Positions 1 to 8,727 are shown, counted from the stretch's first letter. The stretch is 64,000 bases of DNA from Bacterioplanes sanyensis (GCF_014652515.1 NZ_BMYY01000016.1:1-64000), one strand, 5' to 3'. Notes: a model not told the origin generated them from the letters alone. Numbers and translations: made by a program.

Positions 1-324
1 GTCATGTGTCGTCTCTTTTTGCATAGGATAAAGAAATGACACAGAATTCTGAACACTACCGATGTCTGAGTGCATTAGTTCCGTACTGTAGATTGAATGG
101 GGTTGCGTATAAATACTCGGAGTTTTCCAAATTTACGTATGTGGCCATGGGGATTTAACCATATTTTATAATTTCTTATTGATAGTGTTCGTTTTGGTCT
201 ATTTATTATGGTCTTACGTCGGTGATATCTATGCCCCCAATAGTTTTTTTTAAATACATCAAAGAGCGCTAACTCTCTACTATTTACATTCGCTTACAGA
301 AACTAACAAAGTGAGTTAATTATT
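1..324. other. Non-coding region upstream of the large secreted protein
   Basis: No convincing gene is seen here. The stretch is visibly AT-rich compared with the zinc and groESL regions that follow. It must carry the promoter of the next gene, but no clear -35/-10 pair stands out. The gene's start is preceded by a weak GTGAG-type ribosome binding site at about 311-315. Confidence 0.5.
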
Positions 325-3300
325 ATGAGTAAGAAGTCATTGGTGGCTTTGGGAAGCCGTCCAACCAAACTCTTTTGCATGCTTTTAGCGATGGGGCAAG
401 CCACATTGCCAACTTATGCTGCAGGGATTGATTTGCAGGATGTGTATTCCTATGCACAAGATGAAACGGGTCAGCAGCAGCGTCTGCGTTTGGACCCTGT
501 TATTACCAATGACATTGTGGCGGAGGTAGATTACTGGACTTATTTTGGTCGCTACTCACGCCTTAGCGACTTAAAAGATGTGTTACGCAATAAGCTGCTT
601 GACGAGTTCAAACATAAAAGTAAGGCAGAAAAGCAAGATATTTTGCGACAACTTCGCAATTCTGGCGGGATTAACTTTGCAGCAGAGTTGCAGGATAGAG
701 ACGGAGAACACAATTACTATACCTATGGTCTGAATATTGATCTGGATGCAAGTGAGGCAGATATCGTAAATGGAACTGATACACTGGAAAACTACATCAC
801 CAGCAGTGTTGACGAGTTTCATAGAAGGTTCAGGGAGTATGTGGAGTTCACCGAGGGAGAAGGCAACATCTATATCGATTACCTGAAGCTAACGGCAAAG
901 GTCCCTTTAGTTTATTCGCTTGGCACGTTAAACAGCAGTTATGCAGAGGCGCTGGGCATTGAAGCAGAGCAACCTGCAAGCCCAGCTGGTCAGCAGCAGC
1001 AAGCTGAAGTTTTGAATAAAATCCTTGAAGAAGCCAGCCAGTATGGTAACGATTTAACCCAGTCTCCCACATTCTTGGCGGCCGCTTATAAGCTGGCGGA
1101 GCAAGCTCCGGGTTTTTACGGGTTGAGTGAAGAAGGCCAGGCAGAAGCGGCTGCCATTGCGGGTAATAGAATCAGCTACTGGATTGAGCAGCAACGAATT
1201 GCTGTAATCACCAATGCACAGAATAAGTTGAAAGATAACCCAATAACGCCGGATGTTCTGTTCTTGCAGGAACTAGCCGATGCCATGGGTGTATCTCACC
1301 GGTCGTTGCCAGCCTTGGCTTCTGTTCCCGAGGGGGAGGACAGCTGGGAGGGTAAAAGCGCTTTTCAGCATTTTTCCAACGAGGGAGCACTTTATCAGTT
1401 CTTAGATGCCTTCGTACCAGAGCGAGAGTATTGGGAAAACAGTGGCACCTTCGCTGCCTCAAGTGGATTCAGAGCGAACAGCAAGCGCAAAGGATTCACC
1501 AAAGAGCAGATCATTAATAAGCTCTATGCAGGCCTTGAGGTGGTGGATGAAGATAAAAAATCAGAGTTTTTGATGAATCTTAATCTTGCCTTTGATAGCC
1601 ATTATGGTCAGCCATATAACCGCACTCATCAAGGTGATAGACACTCCTTAAACTACGATATATTGCCGGAGTTTATGCGAGATCTTCCCAGCTATTTTGT
1701 AAAAAAGAGGGCAGAGCTTGCCAGTGAAGCGCGCAAGCATTACGAATTTCTAGAAGCCAAGAAGTACAGCATTATAATGGGCAGAGAAGAGGAGTTTGAG
1801 CATGCGTATAAAACATGGATGCACTCAAACTCTATCACCGAGCCGCATGCGCTACCCGAATTAGAGCAATTGGATTTAATGCCAGGTATTAAGGGCATGG
1901 TTGAGCAAAGAGGGCAGCGGTTTTATGATCACATCATTGCTGCATCAGACAAAGATGACTTTAAAGCGCTGTCGACAAATTTGGAGAGAACACTAACAAG
2001 TGTCGCTGAACTGGTCGAGTTTGTGCCTTTTGTCGGCAGCCTTATTTCTGCGCCAATTCACGCCCACCTCGGCAACTGGACATCGTTTGGTACCAGCATG
2101 GCTTCTGGTCTAGCAGACGTACTGTCGCTGGGCACGAGCCGGATGGCCACCAGTGTCGGCAACGCCGCCAAAAACGCCGCCCTAAAAGCCGGAAAAACGA
2201 CCTATGAAGCGGCAGAAGCCGGCAGCAAAGCTGCACAAGCTTTTCTTAAATCTACCAAGGTTCGAGCCATTGATATTTCATCGGTAGCGTTTGGAACAGG
2301 CGCGGAGTCGCTCGAATTTGGCCTAGGTGTTGAAGCGCTGTTAAATGCGAGAACTCCTGAAGAGCGCCGCTTGGCGATTATGGGGTTAATTACCACTTCC
2401 GTGATGGTAGCGCCAACACCTGTGATCTATACCGCACGAAAGCTGAATAGACCCAATCGCAACACGTCTCCGGTAGTAACCACTGAGGATGATGGCATTT
2501 CTTCGCTGCCCAAACAGGATGTTGATACAGCCACGGATTCAACAGGCCCAGGGTTGCAAGGCAAGGGTAATGAACAGGCGGATAATCAGACGTCGTCTTC
2601 GTCAGACGTCGATACGACTGGCCCAGCCCCGACGGTGAGCAATGATTACCCTGTAGTGATCGGTAATAAGTTCCCAGCCCAGTCTGGACGCTTGGCGCAT
2701 ACCTTTGATGATGATCTGCCGGAGTTGGTCACAACAGGGGCTCACTCGGGTCTGCTGCAAAACACGACCGGCGAGCTGTTTGTTGCCCCCGATGGCCCGG
2801 GAGGAAAATACCATCAGGTCGTAGCAACAGAGGAAGCGAATATTTATTACCTGAAGTCTGGCTCAGAGTTGCAGCTCAGACGCAAAGACGATGGCACAAG
2901 CTTCCAATTGGAACGTAAGACACGCTTGTTAGTGAAAGGCGGTGGCGGGGCATTTGCTACGGGCCGGGTGACGATTAACCATGTTTTCTTAGGAGATCGA
3001 GCGCTATCTGCTGCTGATAAGTTCAATATCTACTCTTGGAGAGCATTGGGCGCAGAAGTGAACATTTATACCCATCGCTTCAAAAAAGGTGAAAAGCATA
3101 CCTTTGAAAGTCTCGGGCTTGCAGAGGGAGATGCAAATATCATTGAACTCGACGATATTCTTAGCTCAGATAAACGCATCGCTAGTGAAGATGCTGCCAG
3201 CCCACAAGCGAAGCTTGACTATACGCGTGAAACGCTGCGGACTTGGTTAAATAAAATACCAGACGATGGCAAGCCGAGCATAGATCATATTTTCAATATG

Positions 3301-3945
3301 GTGGATATGACCAAGTCCTATTTGGGTGGTACCCGAAGGGGTTTGACGGTTGATTTAAAGGTTGGCCCCAGCGCACACTTGAAGGATTACTTAAATGCCT
3401 TTGATAATCGACTGGTGAGCTACTCTCGTGGAGGAAATACAGCAAGCGGACTACCTGAGAACCAAGTAATAGGGACAATGGCCGCATCAAATGAGCTGCG
3501 TGCTCGCTATGCCGAGAACTTTAATAGCAAGGTGAAACGGGATGGTCTTGCTGATGTTGACCCGAATGAAAAGTACTATGACAAGTTAACCAGCTATCAC
3601 GGTAACTCCTATAACCAGTCCAATAAGGACGCCAATAGGAGGCGTATTCCTGCGGAAAATCAATGGATTGATACCGCTGAAAGGACGCCAGACAACAAAC
3701 CCAAAGGTGATGATGATCGCTATGAGGTCAGCGAGCCGAGCAGTAAAGGGTATGGTCCTTTCCGTGTGTTTAAGCATCCGGCCGATCAGTCGAATAAGGC
3801 AGGCTCAATTAAGACCAAGCCTGAAGATATTCAGCGGTTAGCGCAGGAGGCCTTAGAAAATGAAATCAGCCAGGTTGAAGGCGTGAATGATGCTTTCCTG
3901 AAAAAGGCAGAGCAGGCTTTGCGGGAGCTTAATCCAGCCGGTTAG
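325..3945 (+). CDS. Large secreted protein, candidate toxin with a glycosyltransferase-like C-terminal region
   Basis: 1206 residues; I do not recognise the full-length family. Seen: an N-terminal signal peptide with a likely cleavage after YAA (residue 33). A long charged helical region follows. Around residues 562-720 there is a hydrophobic/Ala-Gly-rich stretch (LVEFVPFVGSLISAP and beyond) reminiscent of membrane-inserting segments of large toxins. A low-complexity acidic Ser/Thr linker covers about 720-780. From about 880 to 1065 the pattern NHVFLGD, then NIYSWRALGAEVNIYTH, then YLGGTRRGLTVDLKV, then ENQVIG follows the order of motifs in toxin-type GT-A glycosyltransferases (TcdA/TcdB catalytic domain and relatives), with VDLKV where a DXD would stand. 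The glycosyltransferase assignment is inference. The gene stands alone; no immunity gene or secretion apparatus is adjacent. Confidence 0.6.
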   Translation: MSKKSLVALGSRPTKLFCMLLAMGQATLPTYAAGIDLQDVYSYAQDETGQQQRLRLDPVITNDIVAEVDYWTYFGRYSRLSDLKDVLRNKLLDEFKHKSKAEKQDILRQLRNSGGINFAAELQDRDGEHNYYTYGLNIDLDASEADIVNGTDTLENYITSSVDEFHRRFREYVEFTEGEGNIYIDYLKLTAKVPLVYSLGTLNSSYAEALGIEAEQPASPAGQQQQAEVLNKILEEASQYGNDLTQSPTFLAAAYKLAEQAPGFYGLSEEGQAEAAAIAGNRISYWIEQQRIAVITNAQNKLKDNPITPDVLFLQELADAMGVSHRSLPALASVPEGEDSWEGKSAFQHFSNEGALYQFLDAFVPEREYWENSGTFAASSGFRANSKRKGFTKEQIINKLYAGLEVVDEDKKSEFLMNLNLAFDSHYGQPYNRTHQGDRHSLNYDILPEFMRDLPSYFVKKRAELASEARKHYEFLEAKKYSIIMGREEEFEHAYKTWMHSNSITEPHALPELEQLDLMPGIKGMVEQRGQRFYDHIIAASDKDDFKALSTNLERTLTSVAELVEFVPFVGSLISAPIHAHLGNWTSFGTSMASGLADVLSLGTSRMATSVGNAAKNAALKAGKTTYEAAEAGSKAAQAFLKSTKVRAIDISSVAFGTGAESLEFGLGVEALLNARTPEERRLAIMGLITTSVMVAPTPVIYTARKLNRPNRNTSPVVTTEDDGISSLPKQDVDTATDSTGPGLQGKGNEQADNQTSSSSDVDTTGPAPTVSNDYPVVIGNKFPAQSGRLAHTFDDDLPELVTTGAHSGLLQNTTGELFVAPDGPGGKYHQVVATEEANIYYLKSGSELQLRRKDDGTSFQLERKTRLLVKGGGGAFATGRVTINHVFLGDRALSAADKFNIYSWRALGAEVNIYTHRFKKGEKHTFESLGLAEGDANIIELDDILSSDKRIASEDAASPQAKLDYTRETLRTWLNKIPDDGKPSIDHIFNMVDMTKSYLGGTRRGLTVDLKVGPSAHLKDYLNAFDNRLVSYSRGGNTASGLPENQVIGTMAASNELRARYAENFNSKVKRDGLADVDPNEKYYDKLTSYHGNSYNQSNKDANRRRIPAENQWIDTAERTPDNKPKGDDDRYEVSEPSSKGYGPFRVFKHPADQSNKAGSIKTKPEDIQRLAQEALENEISQVEGVNDAFLKKAEQALRELNPAG

Positions 3946-3988
3946 GAATTTCTCTAGACTCTTTTAACGTTTAACCGAGCGTAGGTCG

Positions 3989-4022
3989 TTAGCAGCGGCA
4001 GGCAAAAGCCAGCCGCTGCTAA
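3989..4022. other. Perfect 11-bp inverted repeat between convergent genes
   Basis: TTAGCAGCGGC (3989-3999) pairs exactly with GCCGCTGCTAA (4012-4022) across a 12-nt loop. It lies between the end of the large secreted protein and the convergent kinase remnant. It has no T-run on either side, so an intrinsic terminator is possible but not typical. Confidence 0.5.
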
Positions 4023-4060
4023 TTCACCAACGCGAGTGCGTCTGTCTCAACGTTGCTGTG

Positions 4061-4468
4061 CTAGCTGTTGTGTAAAAGAGTAAAGCCATTAGGCTGCTTG
4101 ATTGAGGTGATGATGTGCAATGACTTGCCGTCTGCCAACTCATTGAGTTGCTGCACCAGTGCTTGGTTCCAAAACCGCGAGCACAAGCGCAAGGTTTTAT
4201 AGCTTTGCAGCGTGCCCTTAACAACCGAGCTGCCATCTGGCCAGCCTTCGGGCCGTTGCCATAAAGCTTTTAATAAGCGCTTGGTCACAAACCAGTAGCT
4301 CAGCGGGTAGGGCAAGTCGATATAGATAAGCGTATCTGCTGCTTGCAGGCGCTGATAAAAGTTATTGATGGGGCCGAAACCGTCCATGATCCAGCGCTCT
4401 GTTTGCAAAATGGCATCGTGCTCTGCCTTAAATATCTCTGCCGGCACACGCTCACCATTGGCGGCTTA
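4061..4468 (-). pseudogene. Remnant of an adenylate-kinase-like P-loop nucleoside kinase, N-terminus lost
   Basis: The readable frame (reading GERVPAEIFKAEHDAIL, then WIMDGFG, ADTLIYIDLPYP, TKRLLKALWQRPEGWPDGS) matches the middle and C-terminal part of the small adenylate-kinase-like / topology-modulation (FlaR-like) proteins. Those are usually about 170 residues and begin with a GxxGxGKS Walker A loop. Here an in-frame TAA at 4466-4468 (complement) stops the frame just upstream of GERV and no P-loop is present, so the gene lacks its nucleotide-binding site. A GTG at 4447 could start a 128-residue product, but such a protein would be inactive as a kinase. Upstream sequence belongs to another fragment (4452-4556). 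Confidence 0.7.
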
Positions 4469-4556
4469 TTTGATGCCAGGTGGCGTTGATTTCGTCATCA
4501 CTGAGTTCATCGCTGATGCTGCTGACAATGGCTTCCCAGTCTGGTTGGATCTTCAT
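4452..4556 (-). pseudogene. 34-residue N-terminal gene fragment fused upstream of the kinase remnant
   Basis: ATG at 4556 (complement) opens MKIQPDWEAIVSSIS, continuing to HQISRQW and ending in TGA at 4452. The amphipathic, well-biased sequence looks like the genuine start of a protein that is cut off after 33 codons. It overlaps the first readable bases of the kinase remnant in another frame. I do not recognise the parent gene. It may be a short real gene, but fusion of two gene fragments by deletion is the simpler reading. Confidence 0.4.
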
Positions 4557-4594
4557 CCCTGTGGTTACCTTAAATCTGTTGTATTACTGTGCCG

Positions 4595-5797
4595 CTAACT
4601 TACCACGAGTGACATTCGATAGGCGCGGTAGCTGGGGTAAAGGGCCACCATAGCGCTGGCAGCGACTAATCCTAGCAATGTTAGGCCGACGTTGGCAGTA
4701 AAAAAGTCGCTGCTAATGGCCAGCCCCAGCCATTGCATAATGACACTTTGGCCGGCGCTGAGCAGCGTCCATAGCAGCAATATGGCGATGCCGATGGCCG
4801 TGGTGGCGATTAGCATTACCTCAGCCTGAATTAATAAAATAATAAAGCTGGGTCGAGCACCAAGCGTGCGCATAATGATGAGCTCTTGGCGCCGTTCGCG
4901 CATGGAGGCGAGCAGGGTGGCGCTGAGACCAATTAAGGCGGCGGCAAAAATCAGCCCAGCAATCGTGCGCAGCGTGGCTTCCATCACGTTAAGGCTGTCC
5001 CATAATTGTGTCAGGGTCACGCCGGGTAAAATGGCCATCAGTGGCTCGCCGCGGTACTCATTAATGCGTCGTTGCACCTGAAAGGTTTTTAAGCGTGATG
5101 TCAGCCCTATTAAAGTGGCGGTGATGCTGTCAGGTATGATAGCTGCATCCAGCGCCATGCCAGCAGGTCGGTGTGCGGCTTCCAGCCCGGCGAGAGAAAC
5201 ATAAAGGGCTTTATCTACGGGCGTGCCGGTGGGCGCTAAAATACCGCTCACGGTAAAGGGGTGCTGTTCGTGCTGTTGAAAGCTGTGCTGTCCAAGGCCG
5301 TGAGAAATGACCAGTGAGTCCCCAACCTGGTAGTTAAATTTCCGCGCGACTTGAGCGCCGATAACGACTTCAAATGTTTGCTTAAACGCCTGGCCCTGCT
5401 GAAATTGCAGCGGCGTTTTTTGGCCGTAGCGAAAGTGCTCAAAAAAGTTGGCGTTGGTACCCACCACACGATGGCCGCGGTGGGAGTCACCCATGGCCAG
5501 TGGAATGGCCCAAGCGACATCGGCTGACTGCTGCAGGGCGTCAAAGCTCTGATATGACATATTGCGACTGGCACTGCCCAGGTGGAATACCGAATACAGC
5601 AATAAGTTAATATCCCCACCTCGGGCACCAACTATTAAATCGACGCCGGAGACGGTCTGGCTAAATGCCTGACGGGCTTGCTGGCGAATGTGCTCCACTG
5701 ACAGCAGAGTTAAAGCACTGATGCTGATGGCGACAATGCTGAGCAATACCGCGCCGCGACGATAGGCCAAACTGGCCACAACCACACGCCAGAACAT
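4595..5797 (-). CDS. ABC transporter permease, FtsX/MacB-like, in a zinc-responsive operon
   Basis: 400-residue inner-membrane protein. Topology visible in the sequence: one N-terminal membrane helix (about 15-37), a large periplasmic domain (about 40-265, with VSGVDLIVGARGG and a MacB-like core), then three C-terminal helices (about 275-300, 320-350, 365-395). This is the FtsX/MacB-type four-helix permease. It is translated directly after the ATPase gene, sharing one base at 5797, so both form one transporter. A Zur-box-like palindrome upstream of the ATPase gene suggests expression under zinc limitation. The substrate is unknown; related Zur-controlled clusters of Vibrio (zrg) also combine an ABC pair with a DUF2796 protein. 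Confidence 0.8.
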   Translation of the reverse strand: MFWRVVVASLAYRRGAVLLSIVAISISALTLLSVEHIRQQARQAFSQTVSGVDLIVGARGGDINLLLYSVFHLGSASRNMSYQSFDALQQSADVAWAIPLAMGDSHRGHRVVGTNANFFEHFRYGQKTPLQFQQGQAFKQTFEVVIGAQVARKFNYQVGDSLVISHGLGQHSFQQHEQHPFTVSGILAPTGTPVDKALYVSLAGLEAAHRPAGMALDAAIIPDSITATLIGLTSRLKTFQVQRRINEYRGEPLMAILPGVTLTQLWDSLNVMEATLRTIAGLIFAAALIGLSATLLASMRERRQELIIMRTLGARPSFIILLIQAEVMLIATTAIGIAILLLWTLLSAGQSVIMQWLGLAISSDFFTANVGLTLLGLVAASAMVALYPSYRAYRMSLVVS

Positions 5798-6465
5798 TAG
5801 TTATTCTCCTGTGCTTGCAGCTCATGCAAGGCTTGCACTCGGCTAAAGGCCGGCATCAGACTGAGGTCATGGCTGACCATGACTAAGGTGGCATTTTGCT
5901 GCTCGCATAGGCGTTGTAGCTGTTGCATAAATTGATCGCGATTAGCGTCGTCTAGGGCGGAGGTCGGCTCATCGGCGAGAATAATTTGGGGCTGATGAAT
6001 CATCGCCCGCACAATGGCAACGCGTTGCTGCTGCCCCAAACTGAGGGTATGGGCCGGCTGCTGCAGCACGTCACCACCGAGGTTTACCTCAGCCAGTAAA
6101 GATTCGGCCTGCGCTTTAATCGTATGACGTAGGCCCTGTCTTTGGCTCAAGTGTGCGGCGAGCAAAACATTGTCTAACACGGTTAAATACGGAATTAAAT
6201 TCAGCTGCTGGGCAATAAAGCCTAAGTGGCGAGCGCGAAAGGCATCGCGTTTGCGCCCAGACCAGTGATTGATGGTCTGGCCTAGTATTTCAACTCGGCC
6301 CTGCTGGGGCAGCAATAACCCCGCCAGAACATGCAACAAGGTGGATTTACCACTGCCAGAAGGGCCGTGCACTAAGACGCGCTCCCCTGGTTCTACCCGC
6401 CAGTGAGAAATGTTTAACACTGGGCGCTGCTGGTAAGCCAGTTGTAATTGTGAAAGGGTGATCAT
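5797..6465 (-). CDS. ABC transporter ATP-binding protein
   Basis: 222 residues from the ATG at 6465; a TTG two codons earlier is possible, but neither has a strong ribosome binding site. Walker A GPSGSGKST (about residues 34-42), signature LSLGQQQRVA, Walker B IILADEPTSALD and the H-loop MVSHD are all present, so it should be an active ATPase of the LolD/MacB type that drives the neighbouring FtsX-like permease. First gene of a two-gene operon running leftwards. Its start lies 26 bases from the Zur-like palindrome at 6491-6505, which it shares with the divergent DUF3299 gene. Confidence 0.85.
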   Translation of the reverse strand: MITLSQLQLAYQQRPVLNISHWRVEPGERVLVHGPSGSGKSTLLHVLAGLLLPQQGRVEILGQTINHWSGRKRDAFRARHLGFIAQQLNLIPYLTVLDNVLLAAHLSQRQGLRHTIKAQAESLLAEVNLGGDVLQQPAHTLSLGQQQRVAIVRAMIHQPQIILADEPTSALDDANRDQFMQQLQRLCEQQNATLVMVSHDLSLMPAFSRVQALHELQAQENN

Positions 6466-6490
6466 AAACAAAGACGCAGCCGATTGTTTT

Positions 6491-6505
6491 CGTTATGGTA
6501 TAACA
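6491..6505. promoter_or_regulatory. Candidate Zur box between divergent ABC operon and DUF3299 gene
   Basis: CGTTATGGTATAACA matches the gammaproteobacterial Zur consensus TGTTATAnTATAACA at 12 of 14 fixed positions. It sits 26 bp from the ATPase start and 32 bp from the DUF3299 start, where bound Zur could block both promoters. The match is seen; the role is inferred from known Zur regulons. Confidence 0.65.
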
Positions 6506-6536
6506 TAGTTGTGATGAAATAATAAGGTACTTGGGT

Positions 6537-7109
6537 ATGTGGCAAGGGCTCAACAAAACAATAAGCATGCTGTGTTGGTGGCTCGCTTGGGGCAGCTTTG
6601 CAACGGTTCATGCCAGCGATTACCAAACCATTGAATGGACCGAGCTGATTCCCGAGCAGGATTTACAGGCGCTGATGGCCCCGCCAGAAAATCTGAACGA
6701 AGTGCCCGAGGGTGATTTAGCGGACCAAATCAGCAGCGAGCTGCAGTTGCAATTGCAGGGTGATAAAGAGCTAACGCCTTATGAGCAGGCACTGGTATCG
6801 ACGCGCATTCGCCCTGAATTTGATCAACGCCAAGTGCGAATTCCTGGCTTTGTGGTGCCGCTGCAATACGATGAGCAGCAACGAGTGACCGAATTTTTTT
6901 TAGTGCCATTTTTTGGCGCCTGTGTGCACTACCCGCCACCGCCGCCCAATCAGATCATTTTTTCTACCTCAAGCCCTGGTTTTGAACTGACGACCCTTAT
7001 GGATGCCTTCTGGGTGAAAGGCAAAATATCGACGCAATTGGTCGAAAATGATATGGCCGTCGCTGCGTATTCACTGCGTGTTGATAGCATTGAGCCTTAC
7101 TACGAATAA
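6537..7109 (+). CDS. DUF3299 periplasmic protein
   Basis: 190 residues from ATG 6537, chosen over TTG 6531 because AAGG at about 6523-6526 is better spaced to the ATG. An N-terminal signal peptide (hydrophobic core LCWWLAWGSFATVHA) is followed by the DUF3299 region, with VRIPGFVVPLQYD, FFLVPFFGACVHYPPPPPNQ and a C-terminal YSLRVDSIEPY. The conserved Cys-Val-His in GACVHYPPPPPNQ could bind metal. The biochemical function is not known. DUF3299 genes recur in Zur-type clusters with FtsX-like ABC pairs, and here it is divergent from such a pair across a Zur-like box, so a role in zinc acquisition or zinc sparing is inferred. Confidence 0.75.
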   Translation: MWQGLNKTISMLCWWLAWGSFATVHASDYQTIEWTELIPEQDLQALMAPPENLNEVPEGDLADQISSELQLQLQGDKELTPYEQALVSTRIRPEFDQRQVRIPGFVVPLQYDEQQRVTEFFLVPFFGACVHYPPPPPNQIIFSTSSPGFELTTLMDAFWVKGKISTQLVENDMAVAAYSLRVDSIEPYYE

Positions 7110-7114
7110 CCCCG

Positions 7115-7681
7115 TTAGCGGGTAAAGCGTAATTGTGGCTGGGCTGGCGTCAGGCGCTGATAGCCTTGGTGTTTATCCGTAATCCACTGCACTTCAAGCT
7201 GCTGGATAGCGGGAAACATGGCCATCAAATTAAAGGTGAGCAGCTCTATAGCTTCACAACTTAGCACATAGTCGGCGTGAAACTCGCCATGGCCCTCTGC
7301 GGTGGATGAGTCGCCATGGTGATGATGATCATCAGGCTGTGGCGACATGCCAGGAGTGCGAACATCGGCATGGTGAAGTTGGCAGCGGTGCGGCGATTTA
7401 AGCAAGGTGGGTAGCAGTGCCAACTGCTGTTGTGCCTGTGCCAATTGTTGCTTTTGCTCGGCGGTTTGCGGGGCATGCTCAAAGCCGACGATATTGGCTG
7501 CCGGCGACTGCAACTCCAGCATCAAAGTATCGTCATGCATCACTAGGTTTAACCGTGCAATGCCATGCTCATGGGCGTTGTGGCGTTGGGAGTTGCCATG
7601 ATGGTCATGCTTATCGTGAGCTGCTGCGGGCCACGCCACTAACAATGCCGACATGGCCCAAGGAAAGATCAGTGTTTTCAT
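7115..7681 (-). CDS. DUF2796 (ZrgA-like) histidine-rich periplasmic zinc-binding protein
   Basis: 188 residues from ATG 7681; the upstream DUF1826 stop (7683-7685) and this ATG are separated by one base. Signal peptide MKTLIFPWAMSALLVAWPAAA, then two histidine-rich patches: HDKHDHHG through HNAHEHG near the N-terminus and DDHHHHGD with GHGEFH in the middle. AHEHGIARLNLVM is the DUF2796 hallmark. The family includes ZrgA of the Vibrio cholerae zinc-uptake system. The clustered His residues imply Zn(II) binding in the periplasm. Last gene of a three-gene operon with MerC-like and DUF1826 proteins behind the Zur box at 8778-8792. Confidence 0.8.
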   Translation of the reverse strand: MKTLIFPWAMSALLVAWPAAAHDKHDHHGNSQRHNAHEHGIARLNLVMHDDTLMLELQSPAANIVGFEHAPQTAEQKQQLAQAQQQLALLPTLLKSPHRCQLHHADVRTPGMSPQPDDHHHHGDSSTAEGHGEFHADYVLSCEAIELLTFNLMAMFPAIQQLEVQWITDKHQGYQRLTPAQPQLRFTR

Positions 7682-7682
7682 A

Positions 7683-8366
7683 TTAATCGGCAAAATCTAA
7701 GGTTAATAACAAACGGCTGCTACTTGCTGCAGGGGGTACTGGTGTAGGAGAGCGATGCACGGCGCCATTGCCTTCGTTGCCGAGCCAATTTTCCCCTTTG
7801 AGCAAAACAACGTCATGCTGGGCTAACTGCTGTACCGCGGCGTCGTCATGATACACGCCAGCATCGCGATCTGCTTTGCCACCTGTGCGGTGCCCCATGC
7901 GCGAACGCTCAACCTGATGGTTGTACAACCATTCACTGCCCGGCCCCAAGTAACTGGTCACTAAGCGGCAGGGCACTTTATCTACATGAAATTTAGGACA
8001 CATGGCGCCGTTTACCAGCGCTAACCGCAGGCCGGCGGCGGGTAAATCAAATAAGCAGCAAAACATATCGACCAGCTCAGCGGCATCGCTCACCAAGGCA
8101 GCCTTGCCAGCCGCGTCTGGCAATGCTCTGGCCAATGCTTGAAAGGCCGCTTCTGGCTCAAGCCGACATTGCAGTGACGACCAAGTACAGTCTGCGGACG
8201 CCAGAAATTGCGCGTAATCCGCCACCTCGTCGGCCAAGCTGCGCCGCCACGCCACCAAATTAATGCCGGCATCATAAATGTGCGTCAGCACGTTGGCATT
8301 GTCTCCGAGTAATGCCGAGCTGCTGGTACAACGCAGCGGGCGTTGAAAATAAGCCAGATTAGCCAC
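7683..8366 (-). CDS. DUF1826 protein, possible Fe(II)-dependent dioxygenase fold
   Basis: 227 residues. Recognised as DUF1826 from CPKFHVDKVPCRLVTSYLGPG and GNGAVHRSP. Those motifs place H127, D129 and H204, followed by R218, in the H-x-D...H...R order that defines the metal and co-substrate site of many cupin-like 2-oxoglutarate/Fe(II) oxygenases. That parallel is my inference; the family has no assigned function that I know of. The start overlaps the end of the MerC-like gene by 8 bases, and its stop is one base from the next ATG, so it is the middle gene of a translationally coupled zinc-regulated operon. No signal peptide, so cytoplasmic. Confidence 0.75.
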   Translation of the reverse strand: MANLAYFQRPLRCTSSSALLGDNANVLTHIYDAGINLVAWRRSLADEVADYAQFLASADCTWSSLQCRLEPEAAFQALARALPDAAGKAALVSDAAELVDMFCCLFDLPAAGLRLALVNGAMCPKFHVDKVPCRLVTSYLGPGSEWLYNHQVERSRMGHRTGGKADRDAGVYHDDAAVQQLAQHDVVLLKGENWLGNEGNGAVHRSPTPVPPAASSSRLLLTLDFAD

Positions 8367-8727
8367 GTGACCACCTCCGGTTTAACCCATGGGCTGCCCA
8401 CATTGCCAATGCGCCGGCTGCGGTTAACCAAGCTTCCAGTGTTTCGCCTGCCAGCAATGCAAGCAACAGCAGCAGCAGGCCCGCGCCAGCAATCATCGCA
8501 GGCAAATAGCGACCATGATGCTTAACGCCCGCCGGAAAGCTCAGCACGGCGAACAGCAACACAGGAGCCAGCAGTGCCCAGTGAATCGTTTCGGTGGCCA
8601 ATGCCGCGCCCAAGGTGCCCAGCGCCCCAGAGGCCAATAACAAGGGGGTTAATAAGCAGTGTGACAAACACAAACCAGAGCATAGGGTGCCGGCCCAATC
8701 GCGTTGCGCGGCGGTTAGCAGATTCAT
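8359..8727 (-). CDS. MerC-family small membrane protein
   Basis: 122 residues from ATG 8727, behind AAGGAG at about 8735-8740. A longer in-frame reading back to 8901 was rejected because it would run through the Zur-like box. Four hydrophobic segments (about 12-38, 45-64, 70-88, 93-110). CSGLCLSHCL in the first helix resembles the cysteine-containing metal-transfer motif of MerC. MerC proteins carry Hg(II), but MerC-like genes next to DUF1826 and ZrgA-type genes without a mer operon suggest zinc instead (inference). First gene of the operon. Confidence 0.75.
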   Translation of the reverse strand: MNLLTAAQRDWAGTLCSGLCLSHCLLTPLLLASGALGTLGAALATETIHWALLAPVLLFAVLSFPAGVKHHGRYLPAMIAGAGLLLLLLALLAGETLEAWLTAAGALAMWAAHGLNRRWSRG

